64,000 bases of DNA from NCBI RefSeq assembly GCF_019431455.1, contig NZ_JAHYSR010000010.1:1-64000 (forward strand), read 5' to 3'. The notes beneath the pieces are model-generated. The model was not told the DNA's origin. It ran no database searches and saw only the letters and a list, made by a program, of their open reading frames with translations. This DNA is from Paracoccus bogoriensis. GTDB lineage: Bacteria; Pseudomonadota; Alphaproteobacteria; Rhodobacterales; Rhodobacteraceae. Shown one piece after another: positions 8,574 to 18,003 of the stretch (positions are counted from its first letter, which is position 1; each line of letters opens with the position of its first letter). The position numbers were made by a program, and so were the translations under genes.

Positions 8574-9050
8574 ATGACCCGCGACGCCCGTTTTGCCGAT
8601 GCAGACCCGCGCCCCCTGGCCCTGAAGGCCGAGGATGAGGTCGATCTGCGCATCCTGTCCGCGCTGGTGCAGGATGCGGTTCTGGTGGGTTCCGACATCG
8701 CCCATGACCCGCGTCGCCGCTGCCTGTCGATGCTGCTGACGCGCTTTCGGTGGGAGGATGCCGAGGCCGCCGAGGCCGAGGGACGTTCCTTCGAGCGCGT
8801 CCGCTCGGTGCTGGCGATCGGGGATGTGATGCGCGTTCTCAGCGATGGTGTGGTGCGCGACGCGGATACGGTTCTGGCGCTTCTGGCGATCCGCTGGCAA
8901 CCGGGCGAGGACGGGACCGGGCGGCTGGTGCTGGATTTCGCGGGCGATGGCACGATAATGGCCGAGGTGGAGTGCATCAACCTGGACTTGCGCGATGTCA
9001 CCCGCCCGCATCTGGCGCAGTCGCGCCAGGCGCCCAGCCATCCTGATTGA
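8574..9050 (+). CDS. DUF2948 family protein
   Basis: The 158-residue protein has no signal peptide or membrane segment. It contains ALKAEDEVDLRILSALVQDAVL and FRWEDAE motifs and a C-terminal LNLDLRDVTRPHLAQS-like segment typical of the alphaproteobacterial DUF2948 family, which sits between murA and hisD in many Rhodobacterales. Function unknown. It follows murA by only 3 bases with AAGGAGGA overlapping the end of murA, so it is co-transcribed. Confidence 0.85.
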   Translation: MTRDARFADADPRPLALKAEDEVDLRILSALVQDAVLVGSDIAHDPRRRCLSMLLTRFRWEDAEAAEAEGRSFERVRSVLAIGDVMRVLSDGVVRDADTVLALLAIRWQPGEDGTGRLVLDFAGDGTIMAEVECINLDLRDVTRPHLAQSRQAPSHPD

Positions 9051-9158
9051 GGCTGGCGGGCAGGGTCGCCGCGTCACCCTGTCCGATGGAAAGTGCTGCG
9101 CAAGGCGGGGATGACGTGCCGGGTCGGAGATGCCCGGTTTTCGGCAAGGAGAAAGACG

Positions 9159-10472
9159 ATGCCTGTCTGGCTGAACATGGCGGATGCCGATTTCGAGGCG
9201 GGCTTTGGCCGGATGTTGTCGGCCAAGCGCGAGGACTCGACCGATGTAAGCGACGCGGTGGCTGCGATCATCGCCGATGTGCGCGCGCGCGGCGATCTGG
9301 CGCTTTGCGAGCTGACGGCGCGTTTCGACCGGCTGTCGCTGACGCCCGCCACACTGCGCTTCACGCCCCAGGAAATCGAGGCTCATATCGCCCGTGTCAC
9401 GCCCGAGGATCGCGCCGCCCTGGCCCTGGCGGCCGAACGCATCCGTGCCTATCACGCCCGGCAGATGCCCGAGAATGCCAGCTGGACCGATCCCGAGGGC
9501 GCGACGCTTGGCTGGCGCTGGTCGGCTGTGTCTGCGGCAGGTCTCTATGTGCCGGGCGGGCAGGCGGCCTATCCCTCCAGTGTGCTGATGAACGCGATCC
9601 CGGCGCGGGTGGCGGGGGTCGAACGGCTGGTCATCTGCGTGCCGACGCCGGATGGGGTCGTCAACCCGCTGGTCCTGCTGGCGGCCCAGTTGTCGGGCGT
9701 GGACGAGGTCTATCGCATCGGCGGCGCGCAGGCGGTGGCGGCGATGGCCTATGGCACCGACACCATCGCGCCGGTGGACAAGATCACCGGGCCGGGCAAT
9801 GCCTATGTCGCGGCGGCCAAGCGGCAGGTCTTTGGCCGCGTGGGCATCGACATGATCGCGGGTCCGTCCGAGGTGCTGGTGATCGCGGATGGCGATCAGA
9901 ACCCTGAATGGCTTGCCTGGGATCTGCTGGCGCAGGCCGAACATGATGCCGATGCGCAATCAATCCTGATCACCACCGATGCGGGCCTGGCCCGCGCCGT
10001 GGCCGAGGCGGTGGACCGGATCATCCCGACCTTGGACCGCGCGGCCATCGCGGGCGCAAGCTGGCGCGATTACGGCACGCTGATCGTCGTGGACGACCTC
10101 GACCAGGCCGCCGCCCTGTCGAACCGCATCGCGCCCGAGCATCTGGAACTCTGCGTGGCCGACCCCGAGGCCCTGGCCGCGAAATGCGTCCATGCCGGCG
10201 CGATCTTTCTGGGCGCCCATACGCCCGAGGCGGTCGGCGATTACGTCAGCGGGCCGAATCACGTCCTGCCTACGGCCCGGTCTGCCCGGTTCAGTTCGGG
10301 CCTTTCGGTGATGGATTTCCTCAAGCGCACGACGCTGGCGCGGCTGACACCGGGTGCTTTGGCAGCCATCGGCCCCGCCGCGGTGCGGCTGGCCGCATCC
10401 GAGGGCTTGCAGGCGCATGGCGCTTCGGTTCAGGCTCGGCTGGGGACGCTGAACGAAAGGCCTGCCGGATGA
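9159..10472 (+). CDS. hisD: Histidinol dehydrogenase (HisD)
   Basis: The 437-residue enzyme oxidises L-histidinol to histidine in two NAD-dependent steps, completing histidine synthesis. Motifs seen: VPGGQAAYPSSVLMNAIPA, the GPGNAYVAAAKRQVFG segment, GPSEVLVIAD, and the Zn/catalytic region HTPEAVGDYVSGPNHVLPT. ATG 9159 is chosen over the longer frame because AAGGAGAAAGACG lies just upstream. The stop TGA overlaps the ATG of the UPF0262 gene. Confidence 0.96.
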   Translation: MPVWLNMADADFEAGFGRMLSAKREDSTDVSDAVAAIIADVRARGDLALCELTARFDRLSLTPATLRFTPQEIEAHIARVTPEDRAALALAAERIRAYHARQMPENASWTDPEGATLGWRWSAVSAAGLYVPGGQAAYPSSVLMNAIPARVAGVERLVICVPTPDGVVNPLVLLAAQLSGVDEVYRIGGAQAVAAMAYGTDTIAPVDKITGPGNAYVAAAKRQVFGRVGIDMIAGPSEVLVIADGDQNPEWLAWDLLAQAEHDADAQSILITTDAGLARAVAEAVDRIIPTLDRAAIAGASWRDYGTLIVVDDLDQAAALSNRIAPEHLELCVADPEALAAKCVHAGAIFLGAHTPEAVGDYVSGPNHVLPTARSARFSSGLSVMDFLKRTTLARLTPGALAAIGPAAVRLAASEGLQAHGASVQARLGTLNERPAG

Positions 10473-10948
10473 GCCGTCTGATCAGGATCGAGATAGACGA
10501 CAGCGCGGCACCGCCCGCGACCCCCGAGATGGAGCAGGAACGCCGCGTGGCGATCTTCGACCTGATCGAGGAAAACAGCTTCGCCATTCCCGGCCGTGAC
10601 GGTCAATCCGCCCCCGACGGCCCCTTCGTGCTGGAATTGTGCATCCGCGAAGGTCGTCTTGTTTTCGACGTTCAGCAGGAAAACGGTGGCAAGGTCGCGG
10701 AATTCCATCTGTCGCTCGGGCCGTTCCGGCAGGTGGTCAAGGATTATTTCCAGATCTGCCAGAGCTATTTCGACGCCGTCCGCCGCCTGCCTCCGGCCCA
10801 GATCGAGGCGATCGACATGGCGCGGCGCGGCATCCACAATGAGGGGGCGCGCACGCTTCAGGAACGTCTGGAAGGCAAGGCTGTTCTGGATGTCTATACG
10901 GCCCGGCGCCTGTTCACGCTGATCTGCGCGCTGATTCCGCAGGCGTGA
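10469..10948 (+). CDS. UPF0262 family protein
   Basis: This 159-residue cytosolic protein has the family landmarks: RIEIDD at the start, RRVAIFDLIEEN, VKDYFQICQSYFDAVRR and MARRGIHNEGARTLQERL. The family is restricted to alphaproteobacteria and lies just downstream of hisD in most of them; its function is unknown. It begins inside the hisD stop (ATGA overlap) and is followed after 4 bases by a phosphatase-like gene, so it is part of one operon. Confidence 0.9.
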   Translation: MSRLIRIEIDDSAAPPATPEMEQERRVAIFDLIEENSFAIPGRDGQSAPDGPFVLELCIREGRLVFDVQQENGGKVAEFHLSLGPFRQVVKDYFQICQSYFDAVRRLPPAQIEAIDMARRGIHNEGARTLQERLEGKAVLDVYTARRLFTLICALIPQA

Positions 10949-10952
10949 CGCG

Positions 10953-11423
10953 ATGGCCCAGGACAAGATCCCCTCGTCGATCCTGTTCTGCTGCGATCAC
11001 AATGCCATCCGTTCCCCCATGGCCGAGGGGATGATGAAGAAGTTCTACGGCCGTGCCGCCTATGTGCAGTCGGCAGGCGTCAAGAGCGACATGGAGGTGG
11101 ACGGCTTCGCCATTGCCGTCTGCGACGAAATCGGCGTGTCGCTGGCCCATCATCGCAGCCGCAGCTTTGAAGAGATGCAGGATTGGGGCGATGATCTGGG
11201 TCAGTTCGACCTGATCGTGGCCCTGTCGCCTGCCAGCCAGCGCATGGCGCTGGAAATGACGCGCCATGCCCATATCGAAGTCGAATACTGGCCGATCATG
11301 GATCCTTCGGGTCTGGCCGAGAGCCGGGACGCGAAGCTGGCGCTCTATCGTCAGGTGCGCGACCAGATCGAGACGCGGATGCGCGAGCGCTTCGGCGCGC
11401 CCCGCCCGGCAGAGAACGATTAG
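10953..11423 (+). CDS. Low-molecular-weight protein tyrosine phosphatase / arsenate reductase-like protein
   Basis: A 156-residue protein with the phosphate-binding loop CCDHNAIRSPMAEG near residue 13, a variant of the LMW-PTP C-x5-R-S signature, and the downstream WPIMDPSG general-acid region (DP motif) near residue 110. The loop lacks the usual Gly-Asn, so activity may differ from classical enzymes. It follows UPF0262 by 4 bases, as in many alphaproteobacteria, where infA and maf usually come next; here the following gene is instead a convergent DUF1127. Its TAG overlaps the TAA of that gene within TTAG. Confidence 0.85.
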   Translation: MAQDKIPSSILFCCDHNAIRSPMAEGMMKKFYGRAAYVQSAGVKSDMEVDGFAIAVCDEIGVSLAHHRSRSFEEMQDWGDDLGQFDLIVALSPASQRMALEMTRHAHIEVEYWPIMDPSGLAESRDAKLALYRQVRDQIETRMRERFGAPRPAEND

Positions 11424-11650
11424 CGCCGCCGCCAGTTGGCCGGCACATCCCAGATCGGGCGGTCGATCTCGGCCTCGACCTCTTCGCGAGTCAGGCCGAT
11501 ATCGCGCAGCATCGCATCATCCAGTCGCGACAGGTCGATCCGTGTGCGCCGGACATCGAACATGGTCAGCAGGCGTTCCAGCAGGCGCGGGCGGGGGATC
11601 ACGCCTTGGCCGGTGACGACGCGCAGCATGGCATTGGGTCGGGTGGTCAT
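11420..11650 (-). CDS. DUF1127 domain-containing small protein
   Basis: 76 residues, ending with the DUF1127 helix pair: LSRLDDAMLRDIGLTREEVEAE, then RPIWDVPANWRRR. Such proteins are common in alphaproteobacteria; some are small RNA-binding or stress/phosphate-response proteins, but this one cannot be assigned a role. It is divergent from a LysR gene, and the intervening AT-rich 145 bases probably hold both promoters, so control by that LysR protein is a reasonable guess. Confidence 0.85.
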   Translation of the reverse strand: MTTRPNAMLRVVTGQGVIPRPRLLERLLTMFDVRRTRIDLSRLDDAMLRDIGLTREEVEAEIDRPIWDVPANWRRR

Positions 11651-11795
11651 GGTTCAACTCCGCTGATTACTATCATCACAATAGATTATTTGCACCATTT
11701 CGATATTTCTTATTGATGAATAGACCTGCCAGTGATATTTGTGAAACGAATGATTTTGATCTGTTCCATCAGGGATTCTGAAGGATAAGGCAGGG
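11651..11795. promoter_or_regulatory. AT-rich divergent promoter region between DUF1127 and lysR-type genes
   Basis: This 145-base gap is much more AT-rich than its surroundings, especially 11665-11765 (runs such as ATAGATTATTTG and GATATTTCTTATTGATGAAT). Divergent genes start on both sides, and LysR proteins usually bind T-N11-A sites in such gaps. I could not single out one operator or a clear -35/-10 pair. Confidence 0.5.
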
Positions 11796-12662
11796 ATGCG
11801 AAATCTGGACATAGCCACGCTGCGATCGCTGCAGGCGGTGGCCGAATACGGTGCCGTGACGCGCGCGGCCGAAGCGCTGAACATGACCCAGAGCGCATTG
11901 TCGATGCAGATGAAGCGGCTGGAGGAGGTCTTTGGCCGCCCGATGCTGGAACGCTCGGGCCGCGGCGTCGTCCTGTCGGATTTCGCGCAGGATCTCTTGG
12001 GCGAAAGCCGCAAGCTGGTGGCGCTGAACGATGCGATCCTGTCCCGCTTCACCGGCGCCCGCCCCGAGATGCGGCTGCGCGTGGGGCTGACCAGCGACTG
12101 GCTGTTCGACCGGGTGGCGCAGGCCGTGCGCGCCTTTCGCCGCGAGAACGGGCAGGTCGAACTGATCATCAACGATGCCCGCAGCAAGGATCTGCGCGCG
12201 CAGATGAAGCGGGGCGAACATGACGTGATCCTGACCACGGAATTCGACGCGCCCGCCGGCGCGACCCATCTGGCCAAGGTCGATCTGGCCTGGTTCGGCG
12301 CGCAACGCGGCAGTGCCTGGCGCGAAAGGCCGGTCCCCATCGCGAATTCCCCCCATTGCGCGTATTACCCGGTGGGCATGGCCGCGCTGGAGGATGCGGG
12401 CATCGAGTGGGTCCAGGTCGTGGGCGATGGCGGCAGCGACACCTGGCGGGTGCTGGCGGCGGCCGATCTGGGCATCACGATCCTGCCACGGGGGATCTCG
12501 GCCCCAGGACTGGAGGTGGTCGAACATGGCGGCGCCCTGCCGCCTTTGCCGCCGACCTGGCTGAACGTCTATGTCGCCGACGGCCCCGCGAGGCTGGTTG
12601 CCTCTGATTTTACGGGCTATCTGCGCCGTGCCGTCTGCGAGGTGGCCGCTGCCGCGGCCTGA
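11796..12662 (+). CDS. LysR-family transcriptional regulator
   Basis: 288 residues with the N-terminal LysR winged helix: LDIATLRSLQAVAEYGAVTRAAEALNMTQSALSMQMKRLEE at residues 3-44, followed by a substrate-binding effector domain with two lobes. It should be a DNA-binding regulator acting at the divergent promoter it shares with the DUF1127 gene. Ligand unknown. A degraded gene lies downstream, so any former structural partner may have been lost. Confidence 0.92.
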   Translation: MRNLDIATLRSLQAVAEYGAVTRAAEALNMTQSALSMQMKRLEEVFGRPMLERSGRGVVLSDFAQDLLGESRKLVALNDAILSRFTGARPEMRLRVGLTSDWLFDRVAQAVRAFRRENGQVELIINDARSKDLRAQMKRGEHDVILTTEFDAPAGATHLAKVDLAWFGAQRGSAWRERPVPIANSPHCAYYPVGMAALEDAGIEWVQVVGDGGSDTWRVLAAADLGITILPRGISAPGLEVVEHGGALPPLPPTWLNVYVADGPARLVASDFTGYLRRAVCEVAAAAA

Positions 12663-12782
12663 GACCGTGTCAAGCGAATCGCGCAAGAGCATCCTGCAGG
12701 CGTGTTTTTGAGTTTTCATCGTCGGTCCGCCCACGCGCGGGTGATCATTCACGGCATCGACAAATTCAGAACGTAAGGTTAC

Positions 12783-14216
12783 GTGCCCGTCCATCATGCG
12801 CTGCTGGAAGATCGGCGCGACAGGCCGCTGGAGATGCTCGAGCGCGGTATCAGCGGCTATGAAAGCCCGGATGCGGACAGCGAGTCGCTGGCGATGTGGC
12901 GCGACGATCTGCCCCAGGCCCATATCGTCGGGCTGGATATTGCGCCCAAGCAGCTTGACCTGGGGCCGCGCGTGACGATGATTCAGGGGAGCCAGATCGA
13001 CCCGGCGGCGATCGCGCACCTGATCGCGGAACACGGCCCCTTCGACGTGCTGGACGATGGCAGCCATCACAATGCTCATCTCTGGCAGAGCCTTATATTG
13101 CTGTTCCCGGCGCTCAGGTGCAGCAGGCTGTAACTGGCCGAGGATATGCAGGCGGCCTTCATGCCGGCTCTTGGCGGCGCGGTCACGATGACGCTGCCAA
13201 ATACGATCGGCAGTTTCGGCGGGCTGGCGCTGGACCTTGGGCATCGTGACGCCAGGATGCCCAAGGGGCCTCTCATCTCGCGCATTGACCGGATTTACAA
13301 CATCATCGCTGTTATCGCCGCCGAGGATGGCGCCGTCCCCGAGGCGATGCCTCTGACGCCGGGCGGGGCGGCGCTGGCTGTCGGGCGTGCGGCGCTTTGG
13401 GGAATGGACCTGACCGCGCCGCGCGACGAACAGGGCGATTCTGCCCTGTGGGAGGATCATCTGGCCCTGCGAAACCGCCTCGGCCGGATGGCCGATGGCG
13501 AGGCACTGGCCATCCCCGGCAGGCCCGCCGCAACCGCGCCGATCCTGAACCTGTTCCAGCAGATCGACCTGATCGAGCAAGCGCGGGTTTTCCCGCATGT
13601 CCAGCCGATCGAGACCGCGCCCCTGATCATCAGGATGTCGGCCTTTCGCGATGGGGTGCTGTTGGTCAAGGGGCCGAATGATTACCCGTCGAACGACTGG
13701 TTCCATTGCGCATCGAAACGCGCGCGCAGGGCATTCCAGTGGTATTATGACGTGCTTCTGGAGGCCGGGCAGCAGAGCGTCCCGCAGCTGCCGCAATTCG
13801 ATCGGTTGCTTGAAGTGCTGCACCAGGCGCATCGCCATGCCGTCGCGCCGTCCCCGTTGCGCCGTCTGGTCCAGCAGGATCGCGCCGACAGCACGATTGC
13901 CGCGCTGGCGCGATCGCGGCAGCGCGTGCCGGGTGCTGGCACGAGGCCGCCGCTGTCGCCCAGCCTGCGATCCGCAATGGTGGCGATCCGTTGCTGGGCG
14001 CGCTGCTGAGCTGGAGCCTGAGGAAGGTCGAGACACATCGCGAGGACGCGCGCGACGTGCTGGGCCTTGATCCAAAGACCGACGACGACATGCTGAACGC
14101 AACCCATCCTGGCGCGTTGCGACGCGGCCAGGCCGCCCGAGGGCGTGATGGCCACCGCGATTGCCTATCTGCGCCACGATCTGGGCGCGGGGCCCTCTCT
14201 GGTGCAGATCGGCTGA
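12783..14216 (+). pseudogene. Frameshifted remnant of a SAM methyltransferase-like, probably multidomain, gene
   Basis: Successive frames read as one eroded protein. 12783-13133 gives GISGYESPDADSESLAMWRDDL, IVGLDIAPKQLDLGPRVTMIQG and GPFDVLDDGSHHNAHLW, matching class I methyltransferases of the macrolide O-methyltransferase type. A stop interrupts at 13131-13133; the frame then resumes as LAEDMQAAF, where family members have a VEDLQTSY-like motif. It continues in an open 287-residue frame to 14009 that includes DGVLLVKGPNDYPSN, then shifts near 13980 to LLGALLSWSLRKVETHREDA, and shifts again near 14130 to ATAIAYLRHDLGAGPSLVQIG. At least three lesions argue for decay. It could be a cell-surface or glycan modifying gene; that is inference. 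Confidence 0.7.
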
Positions 14217-14271
14217 GGCCGGAACGGGGTGCGGCGGGCGCGTCCCGCTCCGGGAATTGGTGCGGGTTGTG

Positions 14272-16074
14272 TCAGACGACCACGCCCGCGCCCTGATCGG
14301 CGGGGCCCGCCACGGCGCGGAAGGCCGCGAAAAGCTCGCGCCCCAAGCCCTCGGAACTGTGGCTGGCATCGTGGATCGCGGCTTCGCGCGCGTCGAAATC
14401 GGCCTCCAGGCAATCCAGGGTTCCCGCAACCGCGTCCAGCCGCACCAGATCACCGTCACGCAGCCGCGCCAAGGGGCCGCCGCCCGCCGCCTCGGGGGCA
14501 ACATGGATCGCCGCCGGCACCTTGCCCGAGGCGCCCGACATCCGCCCGTCCGTCACCAGCGCGACCTTGAGGCCGCGATCCTGCAACACGGCCAGCGTGG
14601 GCGTCAGCGAATGAAGCTCGGGCATTCCGTTGGCGCGCGGACCCTGGAAGCGGACGACGACCACGGTATCCTGGGTAAATTCCCCGGCCTTGAAGGCCGT
14701 CTTAACCGATTCCTGATCCTCGAAGACGCGGGCGCGAGCCTCGATGATGCGGCGTTCGGGGGCGACGGCGCTGATCTTGATGACGCCGCGGCCCAGATTG
14801 CCGGAAAGCTGCTTCAGCCCGCCGGTCCGCGCGAAGGGGGCGCTGATCGGGCGCACGATCCGGTCGTTCAGGCTTTCACGGGCGCCTTCCTCCCACCGGA
14901 TGCCGGACCCGTCCAGCTTGGGCTCGACGATGTAACCGTCAAGCCCCGTGCCGTTGACGGTCTTGACATCCGCGTGCAGCAGCCCGGCTTCCAGAAGCTG
15001 GCGGATCACGAAGCCAAGCCCGCCCGCCGCGTGGAAATGGTTCACATCCGCCAGGCCGTTGGGATAGACCCGCGCCAGAAGCGGCACGGCCTCGGACAGG
15101 TCGTTGAAATCCTCGATGTCCAGGATCACGCCCGAGGCGCGCGCCATCGCCGGCAGATGCAGGACAAGGTTGGTCGATCCACCTGTCGCCATCAACCCGA
15201 CGATTCCGTTGACGAAGGCACGTTCGTCCAGCACTTCGCCTGCGGGCAGGTATTCGTTGCCCAGATTGGTCAGTTGCGCGGCGCGCTGCACGGCGGCGAC
15301 GGTCAGCGCCTCGCGCAGTGGCGTGCCCGGATTGACGAAGCTGGAGCCGGGCAGGTGCAGGCCCATGAACTCCATCAGCATCTGGTTCGTATTCGCCGTG
15401 CCGTAAAAGGTGCAGGTGCCCGCGCTGTGATAGCTGGCCATCTCGGCGGCCATCAACGCCTCGCGTCCGACCTCGCCCGTGGCGAATTGCTGGCGCACCT
15501 TGGCCTTTTCGTCATTGGGCAGGCCCGAGGGCATGGGGCCTGCCGGCACGAAAACCGCCGGGATATGGCCGAACGTGCCGGCCGCGATGATCAGCCCCGG
15601 CACGATCTTGTCGCAGACCCCCAGATAAAGCGCGGCGTCGAAGCAGTCATGCGACAGCGCCACCCCCGCCGCCAGCGCGATCACGTCGCGCGAAAAGAGC
15701 GACAGCTCCATCCCCGGGCGGCCCTGCGTGACGCCGTCGCACATTGCCGGAACGCCGCCCGCGACCTGCACGGTGGCCCCCGCCGCACGGCCTGCGCGCC
15801 GGATGATGTCGGGATAGCGCTCATAGGGCTGGTGCGCCGAGAGCATGTCGTTATAGGCGGTCACGATCCCGATATTGGGCTTGCGCGAATTGGCCAGATC
15901 GGCCTTGTCCGCCATCGCGGCATAGGCATGGGCCTGATTGCCGCAGGACAGATGGGCGCGCGCCGGACCGTCCTGGGCTGCGCGTGCGATCTTGGCCAGA
16001 TAGGCGCTGCGCGCCTTGTGCGAGCGTTCGCGGATGCGGTCTGTCACCCGGTCAAGCGTGGCGTGAAGGGTCAT
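14272..16074 (-). CDS. edd: 6-phosphogluconate dehydratase (Entner-Doudoroff)
   Basis: The 600-residue enzyme belongs to the IlvD/Edd family and converts 6-phosphogluconate to 2-keto-3-deoxy-6-phosphogluconate. Seen are the iron-sulfur-ligand and substrate regions [64 protein letters not shown], and [17 protein letters not shown]. Length fits Edd rather than dihydroxyacid dehydratase. A LacI-type palindrome lies 35 bases upstream of the start. eda is not next to it in the window. The rest of the pathway feeding it, zwf-pgl-pgi, lies 2 kb away on the opposite strand with a similar operator. Confidence 0.95.
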   Translation of the reverse strand: MTLHATLDRVTDRIRERSHKARSAYLAKIARAAQDGPARAHLSCGNQAHAYAAMADKADLANSRKPNIGIVTAYNDMLSAHQPYERYPDIIRRAGRAAGATVQVAGGVPAMCDGVTQGRPGMELSLFSRDVIALAAGVALSHDCFDAALYLGVCDKIVPGLIIAAGTFGHIPAVFVPAGPMPSGLPNDEKAKVRQQFATGEVGREALMAAEMASYHSAGTCTFYGTANTNQMLMEFMGLHLPGSSFVNPGTPLREALTVAAVQRAAQLTNLGNEYLPAGEVLDERAFVNGIVGLMATGGSTNLVLHLPAMARASGVILDIEDFNDLSEAVPLLARVYPNGLADVNHFHAAGGLGFVIRQLLEAGLLHADVKTVNGTGLDGYIVEPKLDGSGIRWEEGARESLNDRIVRPISAPFARTGGLKQLSGNLGRGVIKISAVAPERRIIEARARVFEDQESVKTAFKAGEFTQDTVVVVRFQGPRANGMPELHSLTPTLAVLQDRGLKVALVTDGRMSGASGKVPAAIHVAPEAAGGGPLARLRDGDLVRLDAVAGTLDCLEADFDAREAAIHDASHSSEGLGRELFAAFRAVAGPADQGAGVVV

Positions 16075-16108
16075 CTGGGGCTCCTCTGGCTGTGAAGACG
16101 ATATACAG

Positions 16109-16122
16109 CGTTAGCGGTAACG
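16109..16122. promoter_or_regulatory. LacI-type operator palindrome upstream of edd
   Basis: CGTTAGCGGTAACG is an inverted repeat (CGTTA/TAACG, 4-base centre) 35 bases upstream of the edd start. It resembles the TGTTAGCGCTAACA class of LacI-family sites in alphaproteobacteria and the palindrome before zwf at 18004. In Rhodobacter sphaeroides, the LacI protein CceR represses Entner-Doudoroff genes; a CceR-like regulator is inferred here. Confidence 0.65.
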
Positions 16123-16261
16123 GTTCAACCGGGCTGCCGCCTGGCCGCGGTAAAGGGCCGGGATTTGCCGCCCGCAGGACGGCCATATCCGGGCCTGGCT
16201 GCGGCTGCGGCTTGTCTGACGCGGCGGCGCGTGTCAGATCGGCCGGGAAAGGAATCCCGTC

Positions 16262-17455
16262 ATGTCCGACCTGCCCGTCATCCGCCTGCGTCCGAAATCC
16301 AAGCCCCAGGCCATCCGCCACGGCTTTCCTTGGGTCTATGCCGACGAGGCGGTGCTGGACCGGCGCACGCGCGGCCTTGCGCCCGGCGCGCTGGCCGTGC
16401 TGGAGGATGCCGAGAGGCGTCCCTTGGCGCTGGTGACGGTCAATCCCAACTCGAAGATCGTGGCGCGGGTGATGGACGCCGATCCCGGGGCGCGCATCGA
16501 CGCGGCTTGGCTGGAGTCGCGCCTGTCGCGCGCGCTGGCCCTGCGCGAGCGACTGCATGATGCGCCCTTCTACCGGCTGGTCCATGCCGAGGCTGACGGG
16601 CTGCCCGGTCTGGTCATCGACCGTTTCGGCGATCATGCCGTGATCCAGCCCAACGCCGCTTGGGCGGACGGGATGGCCGATGCCATCGCGGATGCGCTGA
16701 TCGCCGTCACGGGCGTCAAGACGGTGATCCTGAACGGGCAGGGGCGGGCGCGCGGGCTTGAGGGGCTGGACGAGCGGATGGAGGTTCTGCGTGGCGCTGC
16801 CCCCGAACGGCCGGTTCCGGTGACGATGAACGGCGCCGTCTATATGGCCGATCTGATGGGCGGGCAGAAGACCGGGCTGTTCTACGACCAGCGGCCGAAC
16901 CATGCCTTTGCGCAGCGGCTGGCGGGAGGCGGCGCGGTTCTGGACGTGTTCAGCCATGTCGGCGGCTTCGGGCTGGCGATGCTGGCGGGCGGGGCCTCCA
17001 GCGCGCTGTGCGTCGATGGCAGCGCGGCCGCGCTGGAACTGGCGCAGCAGGGCGCGCAGGCCATGGGCGCCGGAGACCGGCTGGAGATCATGCGCGCCGA
17101 TGCCTTCCATGCGCTTGAGGCGCTGGCCGCCGAGGATCGGCGATTCGAGGTGGTAATCTGCGATCCGCCCGCCTTCGCGCCCTCGAAACCCGCGCTGAAT
17201 GCGGGCCTTCGCGCCTATGAGCGGGTGGCGAAGCTGGCTGCGCCTCTGGTCGCGCCGGGCGGCTATCTGGGCCTGTGCAGTTGCAGCCACGCCGCCGACC
17301 TGACCGCGTTCCGCAATGTCAGCGCGCGCGGGATCGGGCGTGGTGGGCGGCGTGGCGTGCTGATTCATACCGGGCAGGCCGGGCCGGATCATCCGACCCT
17401 GCCGCAGCTGGCCGAGACGGGCTATCTCAAGGCCCTGTTCTTCCGGCTGGACTGA
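16262..17455 (+). CDS. 23S rRNA (cytosine-5-) methyltransferase, RlmI-like class I SAM enzyme
   Basis: The 397-residue protein begins with a PUA-like domain (RLRPKSKPQAIRHGFPWVYADE), then a Rossmann methyltransferase domain with DLMGGQKTGLFYDQRPN, VLDVFSHVGGFGLAMLAGG (SAM loop) and CDPPAFAPSK (catalytic DPP motif), and a late Cys region YLGLCSCSH. This is the RlmI/RlmK-C architecture that methylates 23S rRNA cytosine. GGAAAGGAA precedes the start. Its TGA overlaps the ATG of the PIN gene by one base. Confidence 0.9.
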   Translation: MSDLPVIRLRPKSKPQAIRHGFPWVYADEAVLDRRTRGLAPGALAVLEDAERRPLALVTVNPNSKIVARVMDADPGARIDAAWLESRLSRALALRERLHDAPFYRLVHAEADGLPGLVIDRFGDHAVIQPNAAWADGMADAIADALIAVTGVKTVILNGQGRARGLEGLDERMEVLRGAAPERPVPVTMNGAVYMADLMGGQKTGLFYDQRPNHAFAQRLAGGGAVLDVFSHVGGFGLAMLAGGASSALCVDGSAAALELAQQGAQAMGAGDRLEIMRADAFHALEALAAEDRRFEVVICDPPAFAPSKPALNAGLRAYERVAKLAAPLVAPGGYLGLCSCSHAADLTAFRNVSARGIGRGGRRGVLIHTGQAGPDHPTLPQLAETGYLKALFFRLD

Positions 17456-18003
17456 TGCGCGCCCTGTTGGACGCCAACGTGCTTTACCCCACCATCCTGC
17501 GCGAGATCCTGTCGGATCTGGCTTGGGCGGGGCTGTTCCAGCCTTTGTGGTCGGCGCGCATCCTCGCGGAATGGCGCCATGCCGCCGCGCGCCTGGGTGA
17601 CGAGGCCGCTGCGGTGGCCGGGGCCGAGATCGCGCTGTTGCGGCTGCGGTTTGCGCAGGCGGAATGCGACGGGCAGGGCATTGCCGCGATTGATCTGGAT
17701 TTTCCCGACCCCTCCGACCGCCATGTGGTCGAGGCCGCGTTGGCAGGTCGCGCCGATCTGATCGTGACCGCCAATCTGCGCGATTTCCCGCCCCGGATCA
17801 TGGCCGGGCTGGGGCTGCGGGCCATCCATCCCGACGCGTTCCTGCTGGAGCTGCATCGTCGCAATCCGGTTGCCGTGCGCGCCGCGCTGGAGGCCGCGCG
17901 CGCACGGGTCTCTGCCCTTGGGGGCGGCATGGACATGGCCGAAATGCTCAAACGCTGCCGCCTGCCGCGGTTGGCGCGTGCCGTGAAGATTGAACCCGGT
18001 TGA
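17455..18003 (+). CDS. PIN-domain protein (putative ribonuclease, orphan)
   Basis: A 182-residue PIN-fold protein: N-terminal LLDANVLYP with an acidic residue, FPDPSDRHVVEAALAGRADLIVTANLRDFP containing further acidic metal ligands, and a helical C-terminal extension. PIN proteins are metal-dependent RNases, often VapC toxins. No antitoxin-like gene sits upstream; instead it starts on the last base of the rRNA methyltransferase gene, so translational coupling to rRNA modification is suggested. It may be a housekeeping or decayed toxin-type RNase; not resolved. Confidence 0.82.
   Translation: MRALLDANVLYPTILREILSDLAWAGLFQPLWSARILAEWRHAAARLGDEAAAVAGAEIALLRLRFAQAECDGQGIAAIDLDFPDPSDRHVVEAALAGRADLIVTANLRDFPPRIMAGLGLRAIHPDAFLLELHRRNPVAVRAALEAARARVSALGGGMDMAEMLKRCRLPRLARAVKIEPG

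Noticed and set aside
7095..9959. A 954-residue open frame on the minus strand opposite murA, DUF2948 and hisD
   Set aside because: It is a shadow of three well-supported genes and shows only His/Arg/Gln-rich composition.
11769..14504. A 911-residue minus-strand frame over the LysR gene, the pseudogene and the edd end
   Set aside because: It crosses the recognisable LysR and Edd coding frames in antisense, with Arg/Pro-rich composition and no domain.
17455..18003. PIN gene as half of a VapBC toxin-antitoxin pair
   Set aside because: No antitoxin-like gene lies next to it; the upstream partner is an rRNA methyltransferase, so an orphan PIN protein is the safer call.
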